A DNA stretch of 64,000 bases from an uncultured Pseudomonadota bacterium (GCA_903915625.1 CAIWTN010000015.1:1-64000); one strand, 5' to 3'; counted from the first letter of the stretch, positions 17,723 to 27,943 are shown. The notes: generated by a model not told the origin, from the sequence alone. Made by a program: numbers and translations.

Positions 17723-18496
17723 CTACCAAGCCTGCGAGCCAATCGCGCAGAATGCCCGCAGCCAATAGGAACATCCAGGCTGGTCAATGGCCTGCTTCAA
17801 GCTCATTGCATTCTTAAGTGTCTCAGCATCGCATTCGCTGTCGCGGTCGCTACAGATCAGATTACGGACACATTTCTTCGCGGCGCCGTTTTTACCCTGC
17901 AACTCTGTCCATACTTGACTAAGCGACTGCACTGACTTGTCTGGGCACTGAAAGGTGTCTTGATAGCCGTCTGGGCAGACGCTATCAAGCACCATAGCTG
18001 CGCAACCACGGTTTGCCGCTTCGCGCATCCTCGATGCCGTGCGAAGGTCACTGCCAGCACACAGCCCCACCTTACCGTTACAGACATAAGAGCCCAAACA
18101 CCGATCCAGACTGCTGCCCAACTTCCGGGCTTTTGTGACGGTCTTGATGACTGTTTGGTCAGCTGCAGCACAATCATTCACTGCCACGGTGGACTTTGTT
18201 GTACTGACTTCAAGCAACGCGAAGCCTTTTATGGGTCCCGAACAAACGACGAGACAGCCGCAAGACTTAGCCTGAAATCCCTGACTCACACAGCTGTCTG
18301 CGAAAGCCTTAGGATCCTTATATTGCGGACAGCTTGCGGGTGGCTGATCGCAGTTTTGTTCTCCCCCAGTTGGATCGTACCAGCGTTTCTCAACGTTAAG
18401 GTCTCGACTTTCGGCACCGGGCTTATCTAGACCACGACAATTAGCCAGCAGGCCGAAAAGAAGCAGACTCCAGACAGACTTAGTTCGGAAGGACAT
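17723..18496 (-). CDS. Cys-rich lipoprotein
   Basis: 257 residues. The leader ends LLANC, a lipobox-like site, then a charged mature N-terminus. About 20 cysteines occur in spaced pairs (for example NCDQPPASC, CGCLVVC, CLGSYVC, CVRNLIC), suggesting a disulphide-rich exported domain. No family recognised. Its start lies two bases from the end of the transglycosylase gene, so the two are probably cotranscribed and may act together at the cell wall; that is inference. Confidence 0.7.
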   Translation of the reverse strand: MSFRTKSVWSLLLFGLLANCRGLDKPGAESRDLNVEKRWYDPTGGEQNCDQPPASCPQYKDPKAFADSCVSQGFQAKSCGCLVVCSGPIKGFALLEVSTTKSTVAVNDCAAADQTVIKTVTKARKLGSSLDRCLGSYVCNGKVGLCAGSDLRTASRMREAANRGCAAMVLDSVCPDGYQDTFQCPDKSVQSLSQVWTELQGKNGAAKKCVRNLICSDRDSECDAETLKNAMSLKQAIDQPGCSYWLRAFCAIGSQAW

Positions 18497-18498
18497 AG

Positions 18499-19923
18499 CT
18501 AACCTTTCAACTCACGAATCTTAAGCATCTGACCAGTGGCGACCGCATTACGACGAAGGCCATTCATCCGCTTTAGGTCTTGAATCGTTACTCCGAAGCG
18601 CCTGGCAATGGAATGTAAACTATCGCCGTTACGAACACGGTATTGGTGACCGGTCACTGATGCCGTTGAAGTTTGTGCAAATTTATCTTGGGTGACCAAG
18701 GCTAGCCGCATGCCCGGCGTCAATCGCGAAGATTGAAGCCCGTTCAACTGCCGAATACGTTTCACCGACAACCCATAATTTGATGCGATTCGCGGCAGAG
18801 TTTCGCCGCGCTCAACCAAATGTACCGATGGATGTTCTAACTCATGTTTAGCGACGTTTTTAAGCCCACGAACGCGCATTGCTAACAGTCGATCGTGTAG
18901 CCCTTCCACTTTACTTTGTTCAGCAGCTGGGACCCATATTCTATAGGTACCGGCATCGGGTGGAGTCATCCCTTTTAAAAGATTGGGATTAAAATCTTTC
19001 AAAACGCTCAAAGGCATACCGCTCAGTGCGGCGATGTCCGTTAACTTCACTGGCGCCGGTACGGCAACTGTGACGAGCTCAGGCATGGACTCAGGGCTGA
19101 GTCCCTCGAATCCATATTTTTGCGGATTGGTGCCAATCATCGTAGCCGCAATGAATTTAGGAATATAATTCATGGTTTCATTTGGCAAAACTTTACGTCG
19201 GGCCATCTCCCAAAAATCCCGCGTCTTAGACCGCATGATCGTGTTCATGATGCGGCCCTCGCCTGCATTGTAGGCGGCAACGGCCAGATACCAAGAGTGA
19301 AATACGTTATAGAGATCCTTCATATACAGAGCAGCAGCAACCGTGGACCGCAGTGGATCACGACGTTCGTCGACGTATGAATCGACTCTCAAACCATAAC
19401 GCCGCCCCGTCTCGCGCATAAACTGCCAGATCCCTACAGCTTTTGCCTTGGATGTAGCTGAGGTAGCAAAACCGCTTTCAATCATCGCTTGATAATAAAT
19501 CTCCGGCGGAACACCCTGCTCACGCAAAGCAGCTATGATTTGAGGCTTATACTTTTCACCACGCTCAAGAAAACGCTGAAAACGTTCCCGATCTTTAACA
19601 GTAAAGAAGTCGATCCAACGCTCTACTTCCTGATTGATTTCAAGCGGCAGTTTTCCGGCAGTAGCATCAGTGATTTCATCCGGTGTAATGGGACGATTGA
19701 TTGCGTCAGGACTAAATGTACCGTTTTTCTCAATCGCCGCATTTACTGTGTTGATTGGCTGCTCAACAGCAAGTTCATTATCAGCAGGATTTTTCTTAGC
19801 AGCATCACTGGCCACGTCCTCTTTGACGCTTAGGTCATCGCGTGTCGAAGTGCAGCCGATGAGGAGAATGGCAGCTGTGATCAGAGTTAATACATAGCGA
19901 TCGCTAACACAGCGGACTAGCAT
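18499..19923 (-). CDS. MltD-type lytic transglycosylase with LysM domains
   Basis: 474 residues from the ATG at 19923 (AGGA seven bases upstream); a TTG seven codons earlier is less likely. Lipobox LLIGC at about residue 24. The SLT domain has the catalytic Glu in ESGFATSATSKAKAVGIWQ (about residue 148) and the later AVAAYNAGEGR motif. Two LysM peptidoglycan-binding domains close the protein: VERGETLPRIASNYGLS (about 366) and VRNGDSLHSIARRFGVT (about 430). It cleaves the glycan strand of peptidoglycan, releasing anhydromuropeptides, from the periplasmic side of a membrane. Followed immediately by the Cys-rich lipoprotein gene. Confidence 0.92.
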   Translation of the reverse strand: MLVRCVSDRYVLTLITAAILLIGCTSTRDDLSVKEDVASDAAKKNPADNELAVEQPINTVNAAIEKNGTFSPDAINRPITPDEITDATAGKLPLEINQEVERWIDFFTVKDRERFQRFLERGEKYKPQIIAALREQGVPPEIYYQAMIESGFATSATSKAKAVGIWQFMRETGRRYGLRVDSYVDERRDPLRSTVAAALYMKDLYNVFHSWYLAVAAYNAGEGRIMNTIMRSKTRDFWEMARRKVLPNETMNYIPKFIAATMIGTNPQKYGFEGLSPESMPELVTVAVPAPVKLTDIAALSGMPLSVLKDFNPNLLKGMTPPDAGTYRIWVPAAEQSKVEGLHDRLLAMRVRGLKNVAKHELEHPSVHLVERGETLPRIASNYGLSVKRIRQLNGLQSSRLTPGMRLALVTQDKFAQTSTASVTGHQYRVRNGDSLHSIARRFGVTIQDLKRMNGLRRNAVATGQMLKIRELKG

Positions 19924-20035
19924 GTAAGATCCTGTTGCAATCAACTAATTCAGATGGGATCACACTGAGGAGCTCTGTGGCACCAACGCTCCTAATTCTA
20001 CCACGAATGGCGGAAACAGGTGGCGAGGAAGAGGC

Positions 20036-20052
20036 TCATCTAGTCTAGATGA
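20036..20052. repeat. 17-base palindrome TCATCTAGTCTAGATGA
   Basis: Perfect 8-base arms around a central T, in the 235 bases between metH and the transglycosylase gene, about 110 bases upstream of the latter's start. The symmetry suits binding of a dimeric regulator. No promoter boxes can be assigned with confidence next to it. Confidence 0.45.
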
Positions 20053-20068
20053 TTTAGCAATTACTGTT

Positions 20069-20098
20069 GTTTAGCAAGTTTGACTAAACTCATTTTTT
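20069..20098 (+). terminator. Hairpin plus T-run, plus strand
   Basis: GTTTAG and CTAAAC (20069-20074 and 20084-20089) pair around a nine-base loop and are followed by TCATTTTTT on the plus strand. Both flanking genes run on the minus strand, so as an intrinsic terminator it would stop antisense transcription towards metH. On the minus strand it is a hairpin about 70 bases after the metH stop, without a T-run. Confidence 0.35.
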
Positions 20099-20158
20099 CA
20101 TATACCAGGTCTCGAGCAGTGCCTTAACGCCGCTCAGAGGTATCTGCGCGGCCTCGAG

Positions 20159-23100
20159 TCAAACCCGATCGTCGTAACCCAGATTTGGCGCGAGCCAGCG
20201 TTCTACTTCCGCAATCGTCATGTTTTTTCTTTGCGCATAGTCCTCAATCTGATCGCGCCCGATCCGACTGACACGGAAATAATGAGCATCAGGATGTGCG
20301 AAGTAAAGCCCGCTAACTGAGCTCGGCGGCGTCATGGCCATAGACTCGGTCAACTGAATGCCAGCATTTTTTTCTACAGACAGCAAATCCCAGAGAAGTG
20401 ACTTCTCCGTATGGTCAGGACATGCAGGATAGCCAGGAGCCGGCCGAATCCCGCGATATTCCTCTTTGATTAACTTTTCGATACTCAGATCCTCGGTCTT
20501 ACCGAAGCCCCAGTTTTCTCTTGCCTTCTTATGCATCAACTCAGCCATAGCTTCCGCAAAGCGATCTGCCAATGCCTTCGCCATGATACTGGAATAGTCA
20601 TCACCGCGATCTTTGAAAGCGTCGGCATAGGTGTCTGCTTCAGGACCGGTGGTCACGGCGAAAGCACCGATGTAATCCCTCTGTGGCACGGACGCGGGTG
20701 CGATGAAGTCTGCTAAAGAGAGATAATCGTCACTATCTTGTTTTACTTTCTGCTGCCGAAGAAAGTGCAGTGTCTTAAGCTTGTGTTGCCGATCATCGTC
20801 CGCATACACCTCAACATCATCACCGACACTCGCCGCCGGCCAGAATCCTAAGACCGCGCGTGGCCGAAAACGTTTATTAGCGACGATATCTTTAAGCATC
20901 ACTTGGGCATCTTTAAACAAGGCGCGCGCTTGCTGCCCCCACTTTTCGTGCTCAAGAATGCCCGGGTACAGGCTCTTCAAATCCCAGGCCCAAAAGAAGG
21001 GCGACCAGTCGATATAGGGGATGACTGCTGACAAAGGCAGATCGTTGAATACTTGAACCCCCAACACCTCGGGACGATCGATTCGAACCTTTGACCAATC
21101 TGTTTTAAAGGCTTTGGCGCGCGCTGTTGCGATTGGCAAAAGGTCACGCTCATCACTTTGGCCAGCGAACCTTTTCCTAATTTTCTCCTGCTCAGCCTTA
21201 ATCTGAGCGATGTAACCATCACGCTTGGCTGGATTGACTAGGTCACTAAGGACATTAACCACCAATGATGCATCAACCACATGGGTCACAAGACCATCGT
21301 ACTTAGGCGCAATCTTAATCGCAGTATGCGCTTTGCTAGTTGTCGCGCCACCAATCAAAATGGGGATATCAAAACCCTGGCGCTGCATCTCTGAGGCGTT
21401 ATGAATCATTTCGTCTAGTGAAGGAGTGATCAATCCGCTCATGCCAACAGCAACGGCGCCGACTGAACGAGCGGTCTCTAAGATCTTCTCGCAGGAAACC
21501 ATAACTCCGAGATCAATCACCTCGTAATTATTACAACCCAGAACCACGCCCACGATATTTTTTCCGATATCGTGCACATCTCCCTTCACCGTCGCGATGA
21601 CAAATTTGCCCTGTGCGCGGCTCAGTCTGCCTTCAGCCGCTGCCTTAAGGCGCTGTTCCTCCATAAACGGCAGGAGGTAAGCGACGGCCTTTTTCATCAC
21701 ACGGGCACTCTTCACTACTTGCGGCAGGAACATCTTACCGGCACCAAACAGCTCACCCACGACCTTCATGCCGTCCATGAGCGGACCTTCGATGACGTCC
21801 AGTGGCAACTCAACTTTCTGGCGCGCCTCTTCGGTATCCTGATCGATAAAATCAGTAATACCCTTTACCAGAGCATGTGAAAGCCGCTGCTCGACTGTTC
21901 CGCTCCGCCAAGACTCTTCTTCTTTTGTTTTTGTTTTGCCTTGGTTTTTGACCGTTTCTGCATAGTCAATCAGGCGCTCGGTCGCGTCCGACCGGCGGTT
22001 GAGTAATACGTCCTCGACCATAACGAGGAGTTCTTTATTAATCTCCTCATAAACTTCGAGCATACCGGCATTGACAATCCCCATGTCCAAACCGGCATTA
22101 ATCGCGTGATAGAGAAACGATGAATGCATCGCCTCACGGACTACGTTGTTACCGCGGAATGAAAAGGAGATGTTACTCACTCCACCGGACGTTCTCACAC
22201 CTGGACAAAGACGCTTGATTTCGCGGACGGCCTCGATGAAATCGACTGCATAATTATTATGCTCTTCCATACCAGTTGCTACGGTGAGGATGTTGCAATC
22301 GAAGATGATATCTTCCGGTAGCATCCCGAGACGTTCAGTCAATAATTTATAGGCCCGAACGCAGATCCGCACTTTTTCGTCTTTAGTCGCTGCTTGGCCC
22401 TGCTCGTCGAAAGCCATCACGATGACGGCGGCACCGTAGCGCATACACAGTCGCGCATGCTTGAGGAAGGTCTCTTCACCTTCTTTCAAGCTGATTGAGT
22501 TAACAATGCACTTGCCTTGAGCGCAGCGCAAACCAGCCTCAATCACTGACCATTTTGAACTGTCAATCATAATTGGAACCTTGGAAATATCAGGTTCCGA
22601 GGCAATTAGATTGAGAAAGCGCGTCATGCACGCTTCACCGTCCAACAGTCCTTCGTCAAAATTCACGTCAATAATATTGGCGCCGTTATCGACCTGCTGG
22701 CGAGCAACACTCAGAGCAGCATCAAAATCATTAGCCTTAATCAACTGTGCAAAGCGTGGTGATCCCGTAACATTTGTGCGTTCACCAACCATGACAAAGG
22801 AGGTACGCTCTCCAGCCAGAGTGAATGGCTCTAGCCCAGATAAACGAGTGGCCGAAGGCACCTTTGGTATCACCCGTGGTGGCATACCGCGAACAGCATC
22901 AGCAATGGCGCGAATGTGGTCAGGAGTAGTACCGCAGCAGCCGCCAACCATATTGATGAATTTGGATTCGGCAAATTCCTCAAGTTGCCGCGATGTGTCC
23001 GCCGGTTTTTCGTCATAGCCGGTGTCACTAAGGGGATTAGGCAATCCTGCATTTGGATAGCAACTGATGTAACAATCAGCAATTTTCGACAGCTCTTCGA

Positions 23101-23884
23101 TATAAGGGCGCATCTCACGCGCGCCGAGCGCACAGTTAATGCCGACGCTAAGCGGACGCGCATGCCGGACCGACGACCAAAAGGCACTGATGGTTTGACC
23201 AGAAAGAGTCCGTCCTGATGCATCCGTGATCGTTACGGACAACATCACAGGAATGCGTTTACCGTAGGCATCGAAGAACTTCTCAAGAGCGAAGATCGCG
23301 GCTTTCAAATTCAGCGTATCAAAGGTCGTCTCGGGCAGTAACAGATCGACCCCGCCCTCGACCAAACCAGCGATTTGGTCATAGTAAGCATCGACTAGTT
23401 CGTCAAAAGTCACCGCACGATAAGCCGGATTATTCACATCTGGGGACAGGGAACAGGTGCGATTTGTCGGTCCTATGGCACCAGCCACAAAGCCGGTGCG
23501 ACCAGGATGCCGACGCTCAAATTCCGCGACAGCTTCGCGCGCCACGCGAGCAGCTGCGACGTTGAGTTCATGGGCAACACTCTCTAAGGCGTAGTCGGCC
23601 TGAGCAATAGTCGTGCTGCTGAAAGTGTTGGTCTCAATGATATCAGCGCCAGCTTCGAGATACTCTAAATGAATCGCTTTAATAATATCCGGACGCGTCA
23701 ATACGAGCAGGTCATTATTGCCCTTGAGATCACGGGTGTGATCCTTAAACCGCTCACCACGAAAATCGTCCTCTTCCAGCTTGTACTGCTGGATCATCGT
23801 GCCCATGGCACCATCAATGATGACAATTCGTTGCGCTAAAATATCGCTCAGCTGCTGCGTAGTCACGTGCTCAGTCACTCCCAA
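20159..23884 (-). CDS. metH: Cobalamin-dependent methionine synthase
   Basis: 1241 residues, full length (E. coli 1227). It transfers the methyl group of methyltetrahydrofolate to homocysteine via methylcobalamin. Domains in order: homocysteine/zinc domain (to about 330, with [11 protein letters not shown] and [10 protein letters not shown] supplying the zinc cysteines); pterin-binding domain ([13 protein letters not shown], about 360-620); cobalamin cap and binding domain with [11 protein letters not shown] (about 769-779, His as lower ligand); and the AdoMet reactivation domain with [12 protein letters not shown] (about 1147-1158). The frame opens with TTG and overlaps the maf end by 10 bases; GTG codons 3 and 7 are alternatives. 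I see no cobalamin or SAM riboswitch upstream. Confidence 0.97.
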   Translation of the reverse strand: MGVTEHVTTQQLSDILAQRIVIIDGAMGTMIQQYKLEEDDFRGERFKDHTRDLKGNNDLLVLTRPDIIKAIHLEYLEAGADIIETNTFSSTTIAQADYALESVAHELNVAAARVAREAVAEFERRHPGRTGFVAGAIGPTNRTCSLSPDVNNPAYRAVTFDELVDAYYDQIAGLVEGGVDLLLPETTFDTLNLKAAIFALEKFFDAYGKRIPVMLSVTITDASGRTLSGQTISAFWSSVRHARPLSVGINCALGAREMRPYIEELSKIADCYISCYPNAGLPNPLSDTGYDEKPADTSRQLEEFAESKFINMVGGCCGTTPDHIRAIADAVRGMPPRVIPKVPSATRLSGLEPFTLAGERTSFVMVGERTNVTGSPRFAQLIKANDFDAALSVARQQVDNGANIIDVNFDEGLLDGEACMTRFLNLIASEPDISKVPIMIDSSKWSVIEAGLRCAQGKCIVNSISLKEGEETFLKHARLCMRYGAAVIVMAFDEQGQAATKDEKVRICVRAYKLLTERLGMLPEDIIFDCNILTVATGMEEHNNYAVDFIEAVREIKRLCPGVRTSGGVSNISFSFRGNNVVREAMHSSFLYHAINAGLDMGIVNAGMLEVYEEINKELLVMVEDVLLNRRSDATERLIDYAETVKNQGKTKTKEEESWRSGTVEQRLSHALVKGITDFIDQDTEEARQKVELPLDVIEGPLMDGMKVVGELFGAGKMFLPQVVKSARVMKKAVAYLLPFMEEQRLKAAAEGRLSRAQGKFVIATVKGDVHDIGKNIVGVVLGCNNYEVIDLGVMVSCEKILETARSVGAVAVGMSGLITPSLDEMIHNASEMQRQGFDIPILIGGATTSKAHTAIKIAPKYDGLVTHVVDASLVVNVLSDLVNPAKRDGYIAQIKAEQEKIRKRFAGQSDERDLLPIATARAKAFKTDWSKVRIDRPEVLGVQVFNDLPLSAVIPYIDWSPFFWAWDLKSLYPGILEHEKWGQQARALFKDAQVMLKDIVANKRFRPRAVLGFWPAASVGDDVEVYADDDRQHKLKTLHFLRQQKVKQDSDDYLSLADFIAPASVPQRDYIGAFAVTTGPEADTYADAFKDRGDDYSSIMAKALADRFAEAMAELMHKKARENWGFGKTEDLSIEKLIKEEYRGIRPAPGYPACPDHTEKSLLWDLLSVEKNAGIQLTESMAMTPPSSVSGLYFAHPDAHYFRVSRIGRDQIEDYAQRKNMTIAEVERWLAPNLGYDDRV

Positions 23885-24531
23885 ATCGTAAATCCAAAAG
23901 ACCGGTCTAACGCGGCTACAACTTCAGCAATCGGCAAACCAACGACATTAGCGTAGGATCCCTCAATACGCTCGACCATATAACTGCCGATGCCTTGCGC
24001 TGCATATCCACCGGCCTTATCGAGCGGCTCGCCACTACGAATATAGGCGGCAATCTCGGCAGGCTTCAGCGTCTTCATCCATACTTTGGTATGCACGGCG
24101 AAAGACAGATGTGATGCATGCGGCATCGCGGCTGACTGCAATGTCACAGCTGAGATCACTGTGTGGGCCCGACCTGATAGGCGGGTTAGCATCTCGGCAG
24201 CATGTTCGCTACTAGTTGGCTTCTCTAGTATAGCGCCATCCAAAACCACGATCGTATCGGCACTAATGACTATAAATCCATGCGCATACTCGGCCTTACG
24301 CATGAAATGGTCTACCACCCAGGCGGCCTTTTCGGCAGCATTACGTCGAGCGTAAGCCTCGGGCTGCTCACCAGGCAGGGGAACCTCTGGTGTCTCGGGC
24401 TTACAAACCACGTAGGATAGCCCCACGGCATCCAGAAGATCGCGACGTCGCGGAGACGAGCTACCTAGTATGAGCTGTGGTTTAACTTTGCTAATAGCTG
24501 AGTCTTTGGGATCCAATGCTCGAATCTCCAA
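23875..24531 (-). CDS. maf: Maf-like nucleotide pyrophosphatase
   Basis: Up to 218 residues. Maf/YhdE proteins hydrolyse non-canonical or canonical nucleoside triphosphates (dTTP, UTP and modified forms) to monophosphates. Signatures: [45 protein letters not shown] and the terminal [15 protein letters not shown]. No ATG start exists at the N-terminus. The frame opens with TTG at 24531; a TTG at 24516 has GGAG eight bases upstream and is the better candidate. It overlaps metH by 10 bases, so the two are coupled. Confidence 0.9.
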   Translation of the reverse strand: MEIRALDPKDSAISKVKPQLILGSSSPRRRDLLDAVGLSYVVCKPETPEVPLPGEQPEAYARRNAAEKAAWVVDHFMRKAEYAHGFIVISADTIVVLDGAILEKPTSSEHAAEMLTRLSGRAHTVISAVTLQSAAMPHASHLSFAVHTKVWMKTLKPAEIAAYIRSGEPLDKAGGYAAQGIGSYMVERIEGSYANVVGLPIAEVVAALDRSFGFTIWE

Positions 24532-24676
24532 GGCCTGAAACGCCCGCGAGCCATGTAAGTGAGCGCCGATGATACTGTAAGTTCCGACAAACTAAAAGCA
24601 ATGATGCCGCCACTGTCAATGCTGACACAAAGTGGCAAGCGCATCATTCCGACGTCCATGTTAGGCGTCGATTAAC

Positions 24677-24711
24677 GAAAAATGCTCTGTTTTTCTAAAG
24701 CTTTAGCGCAT
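24677..24711 (-). terminator. Probable terminator after purD
   Basis: On the minus strand, just after the purD stop, ATGCGCT and AGAGCAT can pair (one mismatch) around an inner perfect CTAAAGCTTTAG palindrome, followed by TTTTT. The position and T-run fit an intrinsic terminator for purD. Between it and maf (about 24532-24670) I see no convincing gene. Confidence 0.55.
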
Positions 24712-24720
24712 CCGTCAAAA

Positions 24721-26058
24721 TTAGCGCTCAAGCTCTTTCGTCTCTTTTACAACTCGACTACCGATATCACTGCGCCACCTGGCACTGCGCCAAAGCCCCG
24801 CAATTTCATGCACCCTATTGTAGGCGGCCACCCGAGCAGCGGCGAAGCTCGAACCACGCGCACTTACGGCCAAGACGCGACCGCTACCAGTCGCGAAGCC
24901 ATCACGTTCGCCCCTGCTAACATTGGCGCCGAAAGTCATGATGTTTGTCTGGACATCGTTGCTAAACATCTGAGGAGGAAGGACGGCTGCTTGACCCGCA
25001 TCACTGCCATAGGGATAAGAAGATGCGGCCATCACCACAGCGACGGAATAGCGGTCACTTGAGGGAGGGCGGCATGCTGCGGCCAGAGCGGCCTCGGGTA
25101 CGTTTAAACCACATGAAGCTGCCATGAGCGCCAGCCAATCGCGTTCGTCATATAAAGCTAAAACCTGAGCTTCCGGATCACCTAGCCGAACATTGAACTC
25201 TACGACCTGCGGCCCCTTCGTCTCTGACCACATCAAGCCGACGTATAAGCAACCACAATAGTAAATCCCCTCAGCTTTTAATGCCTGCAGCAGAGGAGCG
25301 ATCACGCGCTCATTTACCAACGTCGCAGCTTCTTTTGGTAACCAAGGCACAGGAGCATAACAGCCCATGCCTCCAGTATTGGGACCTACATCTCCATCCT
25401 CGAGACGTTTGTAATCAACTGCAAAACCAAGACCTAGTGGCCCATGTGACCCGATAAATGAGAAGTAAGAACACTCACGACCGAGCAACACCTCTTCGAG
25501 CACCACAGTGTCTGACGCCGCGCTCATGTCGGAATGAAACAACCGCTGGATGCCGTTTTCGACTTCAGTTGCAGTGCTACACACGAAAACGCCTTTGCCT
25601 GCTGCCAAGCCAGAGGCCTTAAGCACCACCCCCCCGGTAGCCTGTAACATCGCGAGGGCTTCCTCGCGACATTCGGATTCGCCTTTCACTAAGACGTGAG
25701 CCGCTGTCGGTATGCCGGCCTTGGTCATGATACGCTTGGCAAAAGCCTTTGATGCCTCAAGCTGCGCCGCGGCCTGACGCGGTCCAAATGTCGGAATTCC
25801 TGCGGCCGCGAACGCGTCCGCAAGCCCCTGCGATAGTGGCGCTTCTGGGCCGGAAACTACTAAGTCAATTTGCAGCCGTTTAGCTGCGGCGACTAATTCA
25901 GTAAAATCTGCCGTCGCCGGTAGATCCAGATATTCTCCCAGCCCCTGCATCGCTACATTCCCCGGCCACAGGTAAAGCGCCGATAGCAGTTCAGATTGCG
26001 ACATCTTCCAGGCAAGAGCGTGTTCACGACCGCCTTTTCCGACAAGCAATATGCGCAT
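24721..26058 (-). CDS. purD: Phosphoribosylamine-glycine ligase
   Basis: 445 residues, slightly longer than the usual 425-430. GAR synthetase joins glycine to phosphoribosylamine using ATP in purine synthesis. The N-terminal MRILLVGKGGREHALAWK, the ATP-grasp segment ASGLAAGKGVFVC, DYKRLEDGDVGPNTGGMGCYAP and VEFNVRLGDPEAQ are all present. The start at 26058 has AAGGAG eight bases upstream; the frame extends six codons further. It stands alone, without purH or purM beside it. Confidence 0.95.
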   Translation of the reverse strand: MRILLVGKGGREHALAWKMSQSELLSALYLWPGNVAMQGLGEYLDLPATADFTELVAAAKRLQIDLVVSGPEAPLSQGLADAFAAAGIPTFGPRQAAAQLEASKAFAKRIMTKAGIPTAAHVLVKGESECREEALAMLQATGGVVLKASGLAAGKGVFVCSTATEVENGIQRLFHSDMSAASDTVVLEEVLLGRECSYFSFIGSHGPLGLGFAVDYKRLEDGDVGPNTGGMGCYAPVPWLPKEAATLVNERVIAPLLQALKAEGIYYCGCLYVGLMWSETKGPQVVEFNVRLGDPEAQVLALYDERDWLALMAASCGLNVPEAALAAACRPPSSDRYSVAVVMAASSYPYGSDAGQAAVLPPQMFSNDVQTNIMTFGANVSRGERDGFATGSGRVLAVSARGSSFAAARVAAYNRVHEIAGLWRSARWRSDIGSRVVKETKELER

Positions 26059-26219
26059 TTTTTGGCTCCTTTTCACACTTGACCATAGAATAGGTCCGAA
26101 ACGACTACCGCAGCCTCTCGGTGTATGTCAATCCTGACGATGACTTGATCTGGGACTTGCAGCCAGCAGAGCGAAGTCTCTCAGGGTTGCGCAGTCGACT
26201 TCAGACGAGTAGTAATGAC

Positions 26220-26273
26220 GATAGCAGCCCCTGAGGCTAGCTGTTAGCTGATCACAGGGGAGACTGCTGTATC
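26220..26273 (+). promoter_or_regulatory. Structured 5' leader of the DUF883 gene
   Basis: A long imperfect hairpin: CCCCTG (26228-26233) pairs with CAGGGG (26255-26260), flanked by GCAG/CTGC and GATA/TATC with small bulges, and an inner AGCT/AGCT. It ends four bases before the GGAGG ribosome site of the gene at 26289, so it could modulate translation. There is no T-run. The rest of 26059-26219 shows nothing I can name. Confidence 0.4.
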
Positions 26274-26288
26274 ACTGGAGGATCAGTC

Positions 26289-26621
26289 ATGAGAGCGAAT
26301 GAGTCTTACCGCGAGGCCACAGCAGACCCGCGCTTAAGCGCTATGCTTGGCGAGTCTCTGCAAATGATGGAAGAGTTGAGCGACCTCACGCGCAAACTCG
26401 CAAGCGTGAGCAAGGATGCGACAGAATCAACCGATGGGCGAGATCGCATCAGCGGTATTGAAGAGGAATTTAAAGTATTCCAGGCGCGCCTTGTCGAACT
26501 CACGAGCGAGGGACGTAAAGTCGCGGCTCAGCTAGACGTGAGTGTCCGTAAAAACCCCTACGTGTACATGGCAGCTGCAGTAGGACTAGGATTTCTACTG
26601 GGAAAGGTGAAGCGGCTGTAG
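26289..26621 (+). CDS. DUF883 (ElaB/YqjD-like) membrane-anchored protein
   Basis: 110 residues: a long amphipathic, probably coiled-coil helix (about residues 20-85) and a C-terminal membrane segment, VRKNPYVYMAAAVGLGFLLG, as in the family. E. coli YqjD and ElaB are inner-membrane tail-anchored proteins that associate with ribosomes in stationary phase. GGAGG seven bases before the ATG is a strong site. A small membrane protein gene follows, as yqjE follows yqjD in E. coli. Confidence 0.82.
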   Translation: MRANESYREATADPRLSAMLGESLQMMEELSDLTRKLASVSKDATESTDGRDRISGIEEEFKVFQARLVELTSEGRKVAAQLDVSVRKNPYVYMAAAVGLGFLLGKVKRL

Positions 26622-26644
26622 GAACCATCGCAGCGCTAGATGAC

Positions 26645-26914
26645 TTGAACACCGCTTTGCGGGATAAAACGACCGGTATTACCGGCAACTGGCAACAGCG
26701 AGCAAGTCAAGCAGGTGAAGCTTTCATGCGCGTCATGTTACTGAAAGACTTATTCACTACGCTGATCGTTGGTGGGATTGCGTTTCTGGGTTACGGCTTG
26801 AATCTGCTGATTGCCCAAATCCTGAATCCTGCAGCCGCGGCAATTTCCACGGCCGTTCTCTTTGGAGTCGGCTTGGGATTCGCCCTTTGGATGGTTCGTC
26901 GAAGCCGCCGTTGA
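26645..26914 (+). CDS. Small two-helix membrane protein
   Basis: Up to 89 residues from a TTG; an ATG at 26726 (62 residues) has AGGTG about eight bases upstream and may be the true start. Two hydrophobic segments (LFTTLIVGGIAFLGYGLNLLI and AISTAVLFGVGLGFALWMV) end in the basic RRSRR, a convincing membrane topology. It follows the DUF883 gene by 23 bases, the position of yqjE-like genes, but is too short to be called YqjE. Its last 165 bases overlap the end of the lipoprotein gene on the other strand. Confidence 0.5.
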   Translation: MNTALRDKTTGITGNWQQRASQAGEAFMRVMLLKDLFTTLIVGGIAFLGYGLNLLIAQILNPAAAAISTAVLFGVGLGFALWMVRRSRR

Positions 26915-27790
26915 ATTGTTGTCATTAGCTTTTGCTGCTGAGCTGGGAATCCCCCCTCCCGGCTTGGCAGCCGAAGATGGCACTGGAACCGTGGGCATCG
27001 ATGACGTTGCTGGCTTGGATACCGCGTTCGGGGCCGATCTTCCAGGTTTGACAGCAGGAGCTTGTGCAGCAGTCGCTGCCTTAGTGGTCGCATTCTGGAC
27101 CGCACTCAGCGGCTTAGCAGACAAACTTGGAGCCTCTACTGACAGCTTGTTAACCGCTGGCTGCTGCTTGGTTAAAACAGGGTCTGCAGCTTGGCGCGAC
27201 CTAGGTGCATGCGGAGTCGATGTTGCTAGCGGTTCAGCCGCACTGCGCCCGATATCCGATTTATCAACGTAGTTGAAGTGATAGTGAACTTTGCCATGTA
27301 AGTCATTCTTTGCTTGAAAGTGAATTTCACCCACTCGTCGGATGACACATGAAATTGTCGCCAGATCAGTGATCGAGCCGCCAATTCTGACAACCTGACT
27401 GACATTACTGCTGGATTTAAGCAAAGCAAACGATAACAGCAAATCCCCAGTAAGATTTGGGATAGTCTCAAGCCGATCGGCGTAACAGGCGCGAATCGGC
27501 TCGTCGTAAGCACGCATCACTGAGGCAAGACCTGCTGCGTGTGAGTTGTTGGCTGCCAAATCAACCCGATAAAACATACTAATTTCGCGTCTATATCGAT
27601 ACGCCGCCAGGGGCACTGGAGCCGGCCCTGTATCTCGCACAACTTTTGCCTGTGTCGCACGTGAGGCTGCGATCCTAGCCGCTCGGATTTCGGGATCATC
27701 TTCCATATTTTTGCTTGTATTACATGCTCCGCAAAAAATAGCGCCAACGAGCACTGAACGGACCAGAGTACATTTGATTTGGTGTCTCAC
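26750..27790 (-). CDS. Lipoprotein with AgmX/PglI-like domain
   Basis: 346 residues from a GTG at 27790, chosen because GGAGGAG lies just upstream; the open frame extends 36 codons further. The leader (VRSVLVGAIFCGAC) ends in a lipobox-like Cys. A domain at about residues 90-180 (PIRACYADRL, LTGDLLLSFALL, ISCVIRRVGEIHF) follows the pattern of the AgmX/PglI C-terminal domain known from gliding and adventurous-motility proteins of Myxococcota and relatives. The final 150 residues are low-complexity Ala/Pro/Ser/Lys, with Cys near the end. The 3' end overlaps the convergent small membrane protein gene. Confidence 0.65.
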   Translation of the reverse strand: MRHQIKCTLVRSVLVGAIFCGACNTSKNMEDDPEIRAARIAASRATQAKVVRDTGPAPVPLAAYRYRREISMFYRVDLAANNSHAAGLASVMRAYDEPIRACYADRLETIPNLTGDLLLSFALLKSSSNVSQVVRIGGSITDLATISCVIRRVGEIHFQAKNDLHGKVHYHFNYVDKSDIGRSAAEPLATSTPHAPRSRQAADPVLTKQQPAVNKLSVEAPSLSAKPLSAVQNATTKAATAAQAPAVKPGRSAPNAVSKPATSSMPTVPVPSSAAKPGGGIPSSAAKANDNNSTAASTNHPKGESQADSKENGRGNCRGCRIQDLGNQQIQAVTQKRNPTNDQRSE

Positions 27791-27943
27791 TAGCTCCTCC
27801 AAGAGGTCACTTAAAACCCATCGGCCAAGTTCATCAGCAACGCGAGAAATTTTTTTCAAATATCTGTAAATATTCAGACTTTTGCACGATCGGGACAAAA
27901 ACTAGATAGCACCATGAGGAGGTCCAGAGAATTGCCCCGTGAC

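Noticed and set aside
17275..17817. 180-residue plus-strand frame opposite lemA
   Set aside because: LemA on the minus strand is unmistakable; the plus frame has no start site or recognisable motif.
24465..24659. 64-residue minus frame upstream of maf
   Set aside because: It overlaps maf in another frame, and its sequence has no consistent composition or domain.
20159..24720. Search for a cobalamin or SAM riboswitch controlling metH
   Set aside because: metH overlaps maf, and the region upstream of maf has no B12-box or SAM-box-like sequence that I can see.
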